The notes beneath the pieces were generated by a model. That model searched no databases. It was given only the letters and a program-made list of their open reading frames with translations, and was not told the DNA's origin. This document shows positions 13,669 to 20,979 of a DNA stretch of 22,982 bases, in pieces. The position numbers and the translations under genes are program-made. This DNA is from an uncultured Collinsella sp. (lineage in GTDB: Bacteria > Actinomycetota > Coriobacteriia > Coriobacteriales > Coriobacteriaceae), in contig CATVYG010000038.1 in the NCBI GenBank assembly GCA_958348225.1, positions 1 through 22,982 of the forward strand, written 5' to 3'. The stretch's first letter is position 1. Every line of letters begins with the position of its first letter.

Positions 13669-16113
13669 GTGAACGCCTTTGACCGATATGCTCCGTTTAT
13701 CCAAGACTTCATCTACTCCCACGATTGGGAGAGCCTGCGCTCTATCCAGGTTGCGGCAGCTGATGCCATCTTTAGCACGCAAGACAATGTGCTCCTGACG
13801 GCATCCACGGCTTCCGGCAAAACCGAGGCAGCCTTCTTTCCCATCCTGACTGAGTTTTGGGAGAACCCGCCCGCAAGCGTGGGCGCCCTCTACATTGGCC
13901 CGCTCAAGGCGCTCATCAACGACCAATTCGTCCGCCTCAACGACCTCTGTGAAGAGGCCGACATCCCCGTCTGGCACTGGCACGGCGATGTCTCGCAATC
14001 GCACAAGGCTAAGCTCATCAAAAAGCCGAGCGGCATCTTGCAGATTACACCCGAGTCACTCGAGGCGCTCTTAATCCATAAGCACATGGCGATCCCGCGC
14101 ATGTTTTGCGACCTGCGCTACGTGGTCATCGATGAGGTCCACTCGCTCATGCGCGGCGACCGTGGCGGGCAAACGCTCTGCCTTATCGAGCGGCTCTCGC
14201 GCATGGCCGGCGTGCAGCCTCGACGCATTGGCCTTTCGGCCACCATCGGCGACCCCGAGCGCACGGGTGCTTTTCTCTCACAGGGAACGGGGCGCGACTG
14301 CGTTATCCCCCGCTTTGAAGAACCGCGCCGCGTGTGGCGCATCTCCATGGAGCACTTCTACAACTCGGGCCCCCAGGCGCAGCAGCGAGGATTCGAGAGC
14401 TCGGGTCCTCAAGAGGCCGAAGTGCTCGCATGCGCGCGCATCAAGGCAGCGGCGTCCGCGGCACTGCCCGCCGGCGCCCAAGACATGCGTCACAGCGGAC
14501 AGCTCACCCAAGAGGAGCGCCGTCAACGTCGCGAGCGGGCACGTGGCAAGGCCGCTCCCAAGGACCGCCAAGCTTCCTCGGCCCCCGAGGGCGAAGTCGA
14601 CATCCCCCAAGCACCCGAACAGGCATTACTCAACCCCACCGACACGGCACCAGACAACGCCGATCCCGGCATGGGCTATATCTTCGAACACACCCGCGGG
14701 CGCAAGTGCCTGGTCTTTGCCAACTCGCGCGAGGAGGCAGAGGCCGTATGCTCCATGCTGCGTAGCTACTGCGAGAACCGGCACGAACCCGACCGTTTCC
14801 TCATCCACCACGGTAATCTTTCGGCATCGCTGCGCGAGACGGCAGAAGAGCTCATGCGCGATGAGGAGCAGGCACAGACAACCGTCACCACCTCTACGCT
14901 GGAGCTCGGTATCGATATCGGCCGCTTGGAGCGTGCCTTCCAGATCGACGCGCCGTTTACCGTCAGCTCCTTTTTGCAGCGAATGGGCCGCACGGGACGC
15001 CGCGATCTTCCGCCCGAGATGTGGTTTGTCATGCGCGAGGAAGAGCCCGAGCCGCGCACGATGATGCCCGAGACCATTCCGTGGAAGCTCTTGCAGGGCA
15101 TCGCGCTCGTACAACTCTATCGCGAGGAAAAGTGGGTCGAGCCGCCCGAGCTCGATCGACTCCCCTACAGCCTGCTCTACCACCAGACTATGTCGACGCT
15201 TGCCAGCACCGGAGAGCTCACGCCGGCAGAGCTTGCCCAACGCGTGCTCACACTCAGCTATTTCCATCGCATCTCGGCCGATGACTATCGCATACTGCTG
15301 CGTCACCTCATTAAGATCGACCATATCCAGGTCACCGAGGGCGGTGGGCTCATTGTGGGTCTCGCGGGCGAGCGCATCATTAACAACTTTAAGTTCTACG
15401 CCGTATTCCAGGAAAACGAGGAGTTCACTGTTCGCAGCGAGTCGGCCGAGTTGGGCACAATCGTCAATCCCCCACCGCCCGGCGAGCGCATCGCCATCGC
15501 CGGACACTGCTGGATTGTCGAGGAAGTGGACTGGAAGCGTCATACCGTCTTTGCCACTCAGGTCAAGGGCCGTGTGCCGGCTTACTTTGGCGATTGCCCC
15601 GGCGACATCAACACGCATGTGCTCGAGCGCATGCGTAAAGCGCTCAACGAACATGCCGCGTATCCGTACCTTATGGGTAACGCGCGGGCCCGCTTGGCGC
15701 AGGCTCGCCATACGGCCGAGATTTCGGGCGCGGGAACCAAGCCGCTCATTAACCTGGGCGGCGACACCTGGGTGCTCTTCCCCTGGCTGGGCAGTTACGC
15801 CTTTTTGGCACTCGAGCGCATGCTCAAGATTAAATGTGCCGCGGAGCTGGGCCTTCGCGGACTCGACCCTTCACGCCCGTACTTTATGCAGTTTAAGATG
15901 AAGGCCGACGAGGAGACGTTCTTTGAGGTACTCGCCACCGAGGCCGAGAAGGACTTCAATCCCATCGAGCTCGTCTATCCCGGCGAGGTGCCTTATTTTG
16001 ACCGCTACGACGAGTTTGTTCCCGAAGAGCTCGTGCGCAAGGGCTTTGCCGAAGGCGTGCTCGACATCGAGGGCATGAAGCAGCGCGTTCTCGGCTGGGG
16101 CGACCACGCCTAA
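13669..16113 (+). CDS. Lhr/BrxHI-like superfamily 2 DEAD/DEAH-box helicase
   Basis: An 814-residue helicase starting at GTG behind AGGAGG. The first RecA domain has Walker A ASTASGKT (45-52), motif Ia GPLKALINDQ (77-86), TPES (127-130), DEVH (155-158) and SAT (190-192). A charged insertion rich in Arg, Lys and Ala (about 245-335) separates it from the second RecA domain, which carries TSTLELGIDIG and QRMGRTGRR. The C-terminal 330 residues contain the winged-helix and accessory region of Lhr-type helicases. Lhr-like BrxHI accompanies BrxD in type 2 BREX. It would translocate on and unwind nucleic acid, driven by ATP. It is the last gene of the operon, separated from the ATPase gene by 116 bp with a hairpin. 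Confidence 0.9.
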   Translation: MNAFDRYAPFIQDFIYSHDWESLRSIQVAAADAIFSTQDNVLLTASTASGKTEAAFFPILTEFWENPPASVGALYIGPLKALINDQFVRLNDLCEEADIPVWHWHGDVSQSHKAKLIKKPSGILQITPESLEALLIHKHMAIPRMFCDLRYVVIDEVHSLMRGDRGGQTLCLIERLSRMAGVQPRRIGLSATIGDPERTGAFLSQGTGRDCVIPRFEEPRRVWRISMEHFYNSGPQAQQRGFESSGPQEAEVLACARIKAAASAALPAGAQDMRHSGQLTQEERRQRRERARGKAAPKDRQASSAPEGEVDIPQAPEQALLNPTDTAPDNADPGMGYIFEHTRGRKCLVFANSREEAEAVCSMLRSYCENRHEPDRFLIHHGNLSASLRETAEELMRDEEQAQTTVTTSTLELGIDIGRLERAFQIDAPFTVSSFLQRMGRTGRRDLPPEMWFVMREEEPEPRTMMPETIPWKLLQGIALVQLYREEKWVEPPELDRLPYSLLYHQTMSTLASTGELTPAELAQRVLTLSYFHRISADDYRILLRHLIKIDHIQVTEGGGLIVGLAGERIINNFKFYAVFQENEEFTVRSESAELGTIVNPPPPGERIAIAGHCWIVEEVDWKRHTVFATQVKGRVPAYFGDCPGDINTHVLERMRKALNEHAAYPYLMGNARARLAQARHTAEISGAGTKPLINLGGDTWVLFPWLGSYAFLALERMLKIKCAAELGLRGLDPSRPYFMQFKMKADEETFFEVLATEAEKDFNPIELVYPGEVPYFDRYDEFVPEELVRKGFAEGVLDIEGMKQRVLGWGDHA

Positions 16114-16202
16114 GACCAGTCCTTTTTGGGACGGGGCTTGTTGAGCTACTTTGGGCATGACCATGAAGTAGCTAAAAGAGCCCCACCACAAACAGACTGG
16201 TC
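16114..16202. repeat. Nested 89-bp inverted repeat between convergent genes (bidirectional terminator or MITE/REP-like element)
   Basis: Three arm pairs nest symmetrically: GACCAGTC (16114-16121) with GACTGGTC (16195-16202), GGGGCT (16133-16138) with AGCCCC (16179-16184), and AGCTACTT (16144-16151) with AAGTAGCT (16166-16173). The internal loops are matched in size (11/10 and 5/5) and the apical loop is 14 bases. The left arm begins at the base after the helicase stop. The position suits transcription termination in both directions, but the length and partial pairing of the loops are more than a terminator needs. Confidence 0.65.
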
Positions 16203-16215
16203 GCAGGGAGACGCG

Positions 16216-17091
16216 CTAGTCGTGGAGAGCAGCGCCGAGGAAGTCGGTGTCGAAGGGCACAGCTTCGGCAAAGGCATAGTCGCCGTCGCTGGCGATGAGC
16301 AGGTAGTTTTCCTCGCCGCCGAACTCCGTATCGCCACATGGGACCACCCAGGCGTGGGCGAACACCTCGAGTGCCGTGGCGGCGCAGTCGCGCAGGAACG
16401 TCACATCGCTCCCCTCGTTTGCGCTCACGATATTGGCAACGTAGACGCCACCGGCATTTAGGCTGCCTCGCACTAAACGCAACGCCCCAACCGTCGCCAG
16501 CTCGCGTACGGGTTCGGCGCCGCCAAAGCAATCGCTCACGACCACGTCGTAGCGACGATGGCCCACGCTCGTCACGCCCAGATACGAGCGAGCCTCAGCG
16601 GTAATCACCCGCAAGCGGTCGCCCGCCGCGCGCTCCAGCTCGTCTAGGTAGAACCAGCGGCGCGCCAGGCGCGTAATCTCGGCATCGTACTCAATGACGT
16701 CCATGCGCAAGCTCTCGTGCGACATCAGCGCGAACTTGGGATAGGCAAACCCGCCGCCGCCCAGCATGAGCATACGGCTGATACCGTGACCATAAACGTC
16801 GCGCATCGCATCCTCGGCCTCAAACACGTCGTCAAACGCGCGATAGTACGCAAAGACGGGCTCCGCCCAGCGCTCGCCAACGTAACTCGCACTTTGGTAG
16901 ACACCGCCTTGCACCAATACGCGGACTTCATCGCCGCCCTCATCGTGCACGCGTTTCACACGCGCCAACCCATTGCGGGTTCGCGCAACCTGCAGACAGG
17001 CAGCACGAACAGCGACGGCGGCCGCACCAAGCGCCGCGGCCCCCAGAGCAACGCCGGCAACGACGCCGGCAGAAACACTCGGCTTGTTCAT
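16216..17091 (-). CDS. Spermidine-synthase-fold (PABS-like) methyltransferase-family protein with N-terminal membrane segment
   Basis: A 291-residue protein with an Ala/Gly-rich hydrophobic N-terminus (about 7-32) likely to be a membrane anchor or uncleaved signal. The rest has the Rossmann fold of polyamine synthases: LMLGGGGFAYPK (108-119), the acidic strand end MDVIEYD (130-136) and DVVVSDCFGG (182-191). These bind SAM or decarboxylated SAM. Many bacterial proteins of this group are not true spermidine synthases and their substrate is unknown. The ATG directly follows the elp3 TAG stop, with AAGGAG inside the end of elp3, so the genes are coupled. This suggests a role beside Elp3, which is inference. 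Confidence 0.8.
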   Translation of the reverse strand: MNKPSVSAGVVAGVALGAAALGAAAVAVRAACLQVARTRNGLARVKRVHDEGGDEVRVLVQGGVYQSASYVGERWAEPVFAYYRAFDDVFEAEDAMRDVYGHGISRMLMLGGGGFAYPKFALMSHESLRMDVIEYDAEITRLARRWFYLDELERAAGDRLRVITAEARSYLGVTSVGHRRYDVVVSDCFGGAEPVRELATVGALRLVRGSLNAGGVYVANIVSANEGSDVTFLRDCAATALEVFAHAWVVPCGDTEFGGEENYLLIASDGDYAFAEAVPFDTDFLGAALHD

Positions 17092-18996
17092 CTAGAGCTC
17101 CTTTTGCAGATAAAGGCCATGGTCATAAAAACCCAAATGGCGATAGTACTCGCGCGTACCAATCGCGCTGATCACGTTGATGCGCGTATAACCCGCATCC
17201 CGGGCAATCTCGCACGCACGCTCTACGAGCAGACGCCCCAACCCATGGTGCTGGGCCGCCTGGCCTTGATCCCCCACGCGCGCCGCCATGCCATACACGT
17301 GCACCTCGCGGATCATCGCCTCGTCCGGCGTCGTCGGCAACTCGTCCGCATGCGCGGCAACAAAAGCGCGAACGGGCAGAGACAGGCGCAAAAAACCAAC
17401 AATCTTGCCCTCGGGCGTCACCCATTGCAAAAAACGCTCGCTCGTCACCGGCGTCTCGTACGCGACCTCATCAAGGGACAGCTCACCCAAGTCGGCACCC
17501 GCCGTACTGATCTCGCGATAGCGAATCTCGCGCACCGTCGCGCCTTCCCCCCGAGCAGCCAGGCGGTTCTCAACGAGCTGGCGCAGGTTGGGTTTCTTGT
17601 TGCCCACCATGATGTCGTCGGAGCTAAAGTCGCGAATCATGCGGCTGATGCGGCAGAACGCCGGCGTCACCACGATGTCATCGGTCAGCACATCGAGCAG
17701 CTCATCCTCGGTATAGGGGCGCCACTCGCCACGCTCATAGCAGCCCACCAGACGCGAGCCCTCGATGAGCGCACACGGGTAGACCTTGACCTCGTCGGGC
17801 ATAAAGGCCCCTTCGGTCATAAAGCGCTCGTAGTCGCGCTTGTCCCCCTCGGGCGTGGCGCCCAGCAGGTTAAGCATAAAATGCGCATGGATCTTAAAGC
17901 CAAACAGGCGCGCAAGCGAAAACGCCCGCTCGATCTGCGTCACCGAAATGCGACGCTCGTTGATATCGAGCAGATGCTGGTCAAGGCTCTGAATACCCAT
18001 CTGAATCTTGGTGCAGCCCAGGCGGCGGATAAGCGTGAGGGCCTGCGGCGTTACTGCATCGGGGCGCGTCTCGATAACGAGCCCCACCACGCGATGCTTC
18101 GCCGTCTCGTTGATGCGCTGCTGGTGCTCAAGCTCCTCCATCGTTGCCATCTGCCACTCGGCGACCTCGCCCCACGGCGTACCAGGGCCGTACAGGCGAC
18201 GCACTGCGCGGTTGTAGCCGCCCACGGCAGCATCCACACGCCCCTGCTCGTCGGTAACGCCGGCGGCGAGCTCAGCCTCGTCTGTCGCAATGCCGGCTAC
18301 CCGATAGCGCTCGCGGCGATCTGCTACCACCGGCGGCAGAGCATCGGCGGGAGCGTCATCGAGCAGGCGCCCCGCCTCGGCACGACTGATGCCCGGACGC
18401 GCCAGCATGGGGTTGGCCGCCACGCCGGCAACGGCATCGTCATTGAGCGCACGGAAAAGCTCCGACATAAACCACGTCTGGTAGCCTTGCGGATAGTCGC
18501 TCCAGGTACCGCCAAGAACGATAAGCTCGATCTTGTCGGTTGCATGCCCCATCTGCGAAAGCGCGGTCAGACGAGCACTCACCTGCAGATACGGGTCAAA
18601 GCAATTTTGCTCTGCACGGGCGCACGCCGGCTCGGCGTGCAGATAGCTCTTGGGCATGCGCAGATCATTGGGGCAAAACAGGCAATCGCCCGAGCACGGC
18701 CAGGGCTTGGTGATGACGGTAATGGTCGCTACGCCCGAAGCCGTGCGGCGCGGCTTCATGCGTAGCACCTGCAGCAGTTGGCGTTCCAGATCGGAATCGA
18801 CATTCCACGCAGCCCACCGAGCCGGCTCCTCACGTTTAACCAGCTGGTAGAACGGCAGCAGACGGCGCTTGGCCAAATCGCGTTTGTCGGCACCCTCACG
18901 GCGCGCCTCGGCATGTATCAGTTTGACGAGCGCCTTGTCGTCCACGGTCTCGCCGTGACGCAGAGCCTCGAGTATGTTCAAGATAATCTGTTCCAT
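17092..18996 (-). CDS. elp3: Elp3-like radical SAM / GNAT tRNA U34 acetyltransferase
   Basis: This 634-residue protein has the full Elp3 layout. RTASGVATITVITKP (84-98) leads to radical-SAM cysteines C101, C105 and C108, then FDPYLQVSARL and MGHATDKIELIVLGGTW, then VVGLVIETRPD. The C-terminal GNAT domain has REVHVYG, QHHGLGRLL and TREYYRHLGF, near-identical in order to yeast Elp3. Elp3 installs the cm5 group on wobble uridine of tRNA from acetyl-CoA and SAM. The cysteine motif is CxxxCxxC rather than the longer Cx9CxxC of yeast, and about 80 extra residues lie before ETRPD. A TACAAT at 19008-19003 would start transcription almost at the ATG, so a leaderless or very short leader is possible; GGGGAC just before the ATG is a poor ribosome site. 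Confidence 0.93.
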   Translation of the reverse strand: MEQIILNILEALRHGETVDDKALVKLIHAEARREGADKRDLAKRRLLPFYQLVKREEPARWAAWNVDSDLERQLLQVLRMKPRRTASGVATITVITKPWPCSGDCLFCPNDLRMPKSYLHAEPACARAEQNCFDPYLQVSARLTALSQMGHATDKIELIVLGGTWSDYPQGYQTWFMSELFRALNDDAVAGVAANPMLARPGISRAEAGRLLDDAPADALPPVVADRRERYRVAGIATDEAELAAGVTDEQGRVDAAVGGYNRAVRRLYGPGTPWGEVAEWQMATMEELEHQQRINETAKHRVVGLVIETRPDAVTPQALTLIRRLGCTKIQMGIQSLDQHLLDINERRISVTQIERAFSLARLFGFKIHAHFMLNLLGATPEGDKRDYERFMTEGAFMPDEVKVYPCALIEGSRLVGCYERGEWRPYTEDELLDVLTDDIVVTPAFCRISRMIRDFSSDDIMVGNKKPNLRQLVENRLAARGEGATVREIRYREISTAGADLGELSLDEVAYETPVTSERFLQWVTPEGKIVGFLRLSLPVRAFVAAHADELPTTPDEAMIREVHVYGMAARVGDQGQAAQHHGLGRLLVERACEIARDAGYTRINVISAIGTREYYRHLGFYDHGLYLQKEL

Positions 18997-19007
18997 GTCC
19001 CCATTGT

Positions 19008-19046
19008 AAAGGCAAAGGCGCCGAAGCCGACCACGGCTCCGGCGCC
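19008..19046 (-). terminator. Rho-independent terminator of the XRE-DUF4097 operon
   Basis: GGCGCC arms at 19017-19022 and 19041-19046, extended by inner GCCG/CGGC pairing, form a GC-rich stem that on the minus strand is followed by TTTGCCTTT. It lies about 50 bp after the DUF4097 stop and just before the elp3 start, so it insulates elp3 from upstream transcription. The T-tract is interrupted. Confidence 0.65.
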
Positions 19047-19093
19047 TCCATCAAAGAGCATGCCTATATGTACCGATCTCCGAAAACCGCATG

Positions 19094-19993
19094 TCACTCC
19101 GGATCAAACGACATGTCGCCCGAACCGACCTCAAAACGATACGTAGCAGACTTATCGCCGTTATCGAATTCAAGATTCAAAATGGTCTCGCCGTCGTAGC
19201 CAAGCGGAAGGAAATCGCTCTCGAAGTCGCCACTGCCCAAGGTGAGGCTCGCCTTAAAGCCCGTCGAGTTCGGAACCGTCATCTCCACATCGCCCGAGCC
19301 CACACTCACGTCCATCGACTTCGCGGGGGCCTGGTAGAGCTCGAACGTCACATCGCCCGAACCGACCTCGGCATTCAGGGTATCGGTCACGGTGCCCGTA
19401 AACTCAACGTCTCCAGAGTCCAAAGTCAGGTTGAGGTCATGACACGCAATGCCCGCGACCGTCAGGTCGCCCGATTCTACATTCGCTGTAATGCCCACCA
19501 TGTTATCGGCAACTTCGCGCGGCAGTTCGACGGTAACCGTGCGGTCAATGGCGCGCTCGTCATCGCAATCGAACTGGCGAATCTTGAGCGTAGAGCCCTC
19601 GATTTCGGCCAGGTTCTGGGTTGCCGCATCGAAGGCAACGGTCCCCGTTGCCACGCGACCGCTTTCAATTACGCGCACTGGCCCGCCGGAGACGTGTTTG
19701 ACCTCGACCGTGCCCGACGTCACGTCCAAGTCAAGCGATGTGAACGCATCGGCATCAAAGGTTTCGCTCGAAAGCTGCTGAGGCTGAGCGGAATAGTTAC
19801 CGTCATCCAAAAGATCGCCCTCGTCCACCACATCGTCCATACCAGACAGGCCGGATACAACATCGTCGAGATCCCACGGGCCATCAAAATGAATCAATGT
19901 CCGCGAAACGCCAAAGACAAGCCCAACAATGAGCACAAACGCTCCGATGCCAACACCCAGGCGTACCTTGGATTCATGCGAAAGCTTCATCAT
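19094..19993 (-). CDS. DUF4097-type beta-repeat protein with N-terminal membrane anchor
   Basis: A 299-residue protein with one membrane segment at about 11-29 and a long extracytoplasmic region. After an acidic spacer (40-65), residues 85-299 form short beta strands separated by turns of the SGD type: SGD at 174, 193, 212, 233, 254 and 291 and NGD at 278, mostly 19-21 residues apart. This matches the DUF4097 right-handed beta-helix repeat family, often found beside stress or membrane-sensing regulators. It overlaps the upstream regulator gene by 4 bp (ATGA) and has AGAGGG upstream; a second ATG one codon in is equally possible. A terminator follows. The function is unknown, perhaps an envelope sensor feeding the regulator. 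Confidence 0.85.
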   Translation of the reverse strand: MMKLSHESKVRLGVGIGAFVLIVGLVFGVSRTLIHFDGPWDLDDVVSGLSGMDDVVDEGDLLDDGNYSAQPQQLSSETFDADAFTSLDLDVTSGTVEVKHVSGGPVRVIESGRVATGTVAFDAATQNLAEIEGSTLKIRQFDCDDERAIDRTVTVELPREVADNMVGITANVESGDLTVAGIACHDLNLTLDSGDVEFTGTVTDTLNAEVGSGDVTFELYQAPAKSMDVSVGSGDVEMTVPNSTGFKASLTLGSGDFESDFLPLGYDGETILNLEFDNGDKSATYRFEVGSGDMSFDPE

Positions 19994-20712
19994 TCGTCAC
20001 CCTCTTTGGCACATGGCTCAGCGGTGGTCGTGGTAGCCACGTCAGCATCAGGTTCCGCAGAAGCATCCTTCCCCTGGGCCTTGATCGCCACCGACGCCGG
20101 ACCAACCTGAATATCCCCACGTGCCCAATCGCCATCAAGCGCACGTGCCACCCAGTGATAGATAGGAATCGTAAAGAAGATCAGTGCGGCAAAGGGGCCG
20201 GCACCAAACAGGAACATCAGCAAAAAGAACAGCAGCCAGCACACGGCCCAATACGGGAACGACTGGAACGGCCCCTTCGCCGGAGTCGAGCCAACCGCGG
20301 TGCCACTCGTCGCCTGCGCCGTAGCGGCATTGGCGGCCTGTGCACTCCAGCTTGCCGCTTGCGCCGCCTTGGCCGCAGCATCACTCGCCTGTGTTGCCGC
20401 CTCGGTAGCGCGCGCCGCCGCCTCATGGGTGCGAGCACGCTCTGCCGCCTCGGCCTCGCGCTGACGGGCGCGGTCCTCGTTCTCAAACTCGATATCGTCC
20501 TCAATCTCGTCGCTCGGATTGAGCAACTCGTCCAAGCTCACGCCATAGAGTTTGGCGAGCGAGATCAGGTTCTCGGTATCGGGTGAGCTCTCCGCGCGCT
20601 CCCATTTACTGACCGCCTGGCGCGACAGCCCCAGCTTTCGCGCCAGCCCTTCTTGGCTAAAGCCTTTGCTGCGGCGAAGGTCGGCGAGCCGCTGCGCAGT
20701 TTCTACATTCAT
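19990..20712 (-). CDS. XRE-family helix-turn-helix regulator tethered to the membrane
   Basis: A 240-residue protein. Residues 1-65 are a Cro/CI helix-turn-helix (LADLRRSKGFSQEGLARKLG, LSRQAVSKWERAESSPDTENL, LAKLYGVSLDELL). An acidic hinge (66-80) leads to an Ala-rich, probably coiled-coil segment (about 85-135), then two closely spaced hydrophobic segments (about 153-188) and a polar tail. Both ends should be cytoplasmic. The ATG at 20712 follows AGGAGG with ideal spacing; longer in-frame extension upstream has no such site. Membrane-tethered XRE proteins of this type usually control their own operon. It is coupled to the DUF4097 gene and diverges from the Trm9-like gene. Confidence 0.88.
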   Translation of the reverse strand: MNVETAQRLADLRRSKGFSQEGLARKLGLSRQAVSKWERAESSPDTENLISLAKLYGVSLDELLNPSDEIEDDIEFENEDRARQREAEAAERARTHEAAARATEAATQASDAAAKAAQAASWSAQAANAATAQATSGTAVGSTPAKGPFQSFPYWAVCWLLFFLLMFLFGAGPFAALIFFTIPIYHWVARALDGDWARGDIQVGPASVAIKAQGKDASAEPDADVATTTTAEPCAKEGDE

Positions 20713-20830
20713 GGTTCCTCCTATGTGATGCCAGCCGTGCCGCCGGACCGTTTTTGTTCTTAAGGCGCCTTGCACAGTTAAAAATCTATCCGCCACCGCC
20801 AAAAGCATGCCACCTATTCTAGTGAGATTT

Positions 20831-20859
20831 TTGACAACCGGCGGTTGCGGGCACATATG
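20831..20859 (+). promoter_or_regulatory. Promoter with embedded palindromic operator, divergent from the XRE gene
   Basis: TTGACA (20831-20836), a 17-bp spacer and CATATG (20854-20859) make a sigma-70-type promoter pointing at the methyltransferase gene. A perfect palindrome CAACCG-G-CGGTTG (20835-20847) overlaps the -35 and spacer, a classic repressor position. A second possible promoter, TTGTCC (20904-20909) with TAGTAT (20928-20933), lies nearer the gene. The 267-bp divergent region (20713-20979) has no gene that I can support. Confidence 0.45.
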
Positions 20860-20979
20860 AGCTGCGGAAATGTGTCTAAACAAAGCAATGACCCGCAGCT
20901 CGGTTGTCCCCGTTGCGGCGTTAACGGTAGTATGGTCGTACTGTTTATTTCGCACCGCCAACGGAGGGAGTTCCGCGCC

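Noticed and set aside
14626..15711. Minus-strand open frame opposite the helicase
   Set aside because: The plus strand has all the SF2 helicase motifs in order; the antisense frame has none and no start signals.
10495..16113. Complete BREX locus
   Set aside because: Only BrxD-like and BrxHI-like proteins are present. No PglX, PglZ, BrxC or BrxA/B-like gene is seen on either side.
16216..17091. Calling the PABS-like gene speE (spermidine synthase)
   Set aside because: The fold motifs are present but the polyamine-binding residues could not be confirmed, and the membrane segment and elp3 coupling argue against a plain spermidine synthase.
16717..18765. Long plus-strand open frame of 682 codons opposite elp3
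   Set aside because: It mirrors the elp3 gene, is His/Arg/Ala rich without domain motifs and has no ribosome binding site. It is a by-product of high-GC codon use on the other strand.
20713..20961. N-terminal extension of the XRE regulator
   Set aside because: The ATG at 20712 follows AGGAGG with ideal spacing and begins exactly at the helix-turn-helix; the extension has no family resemblance.
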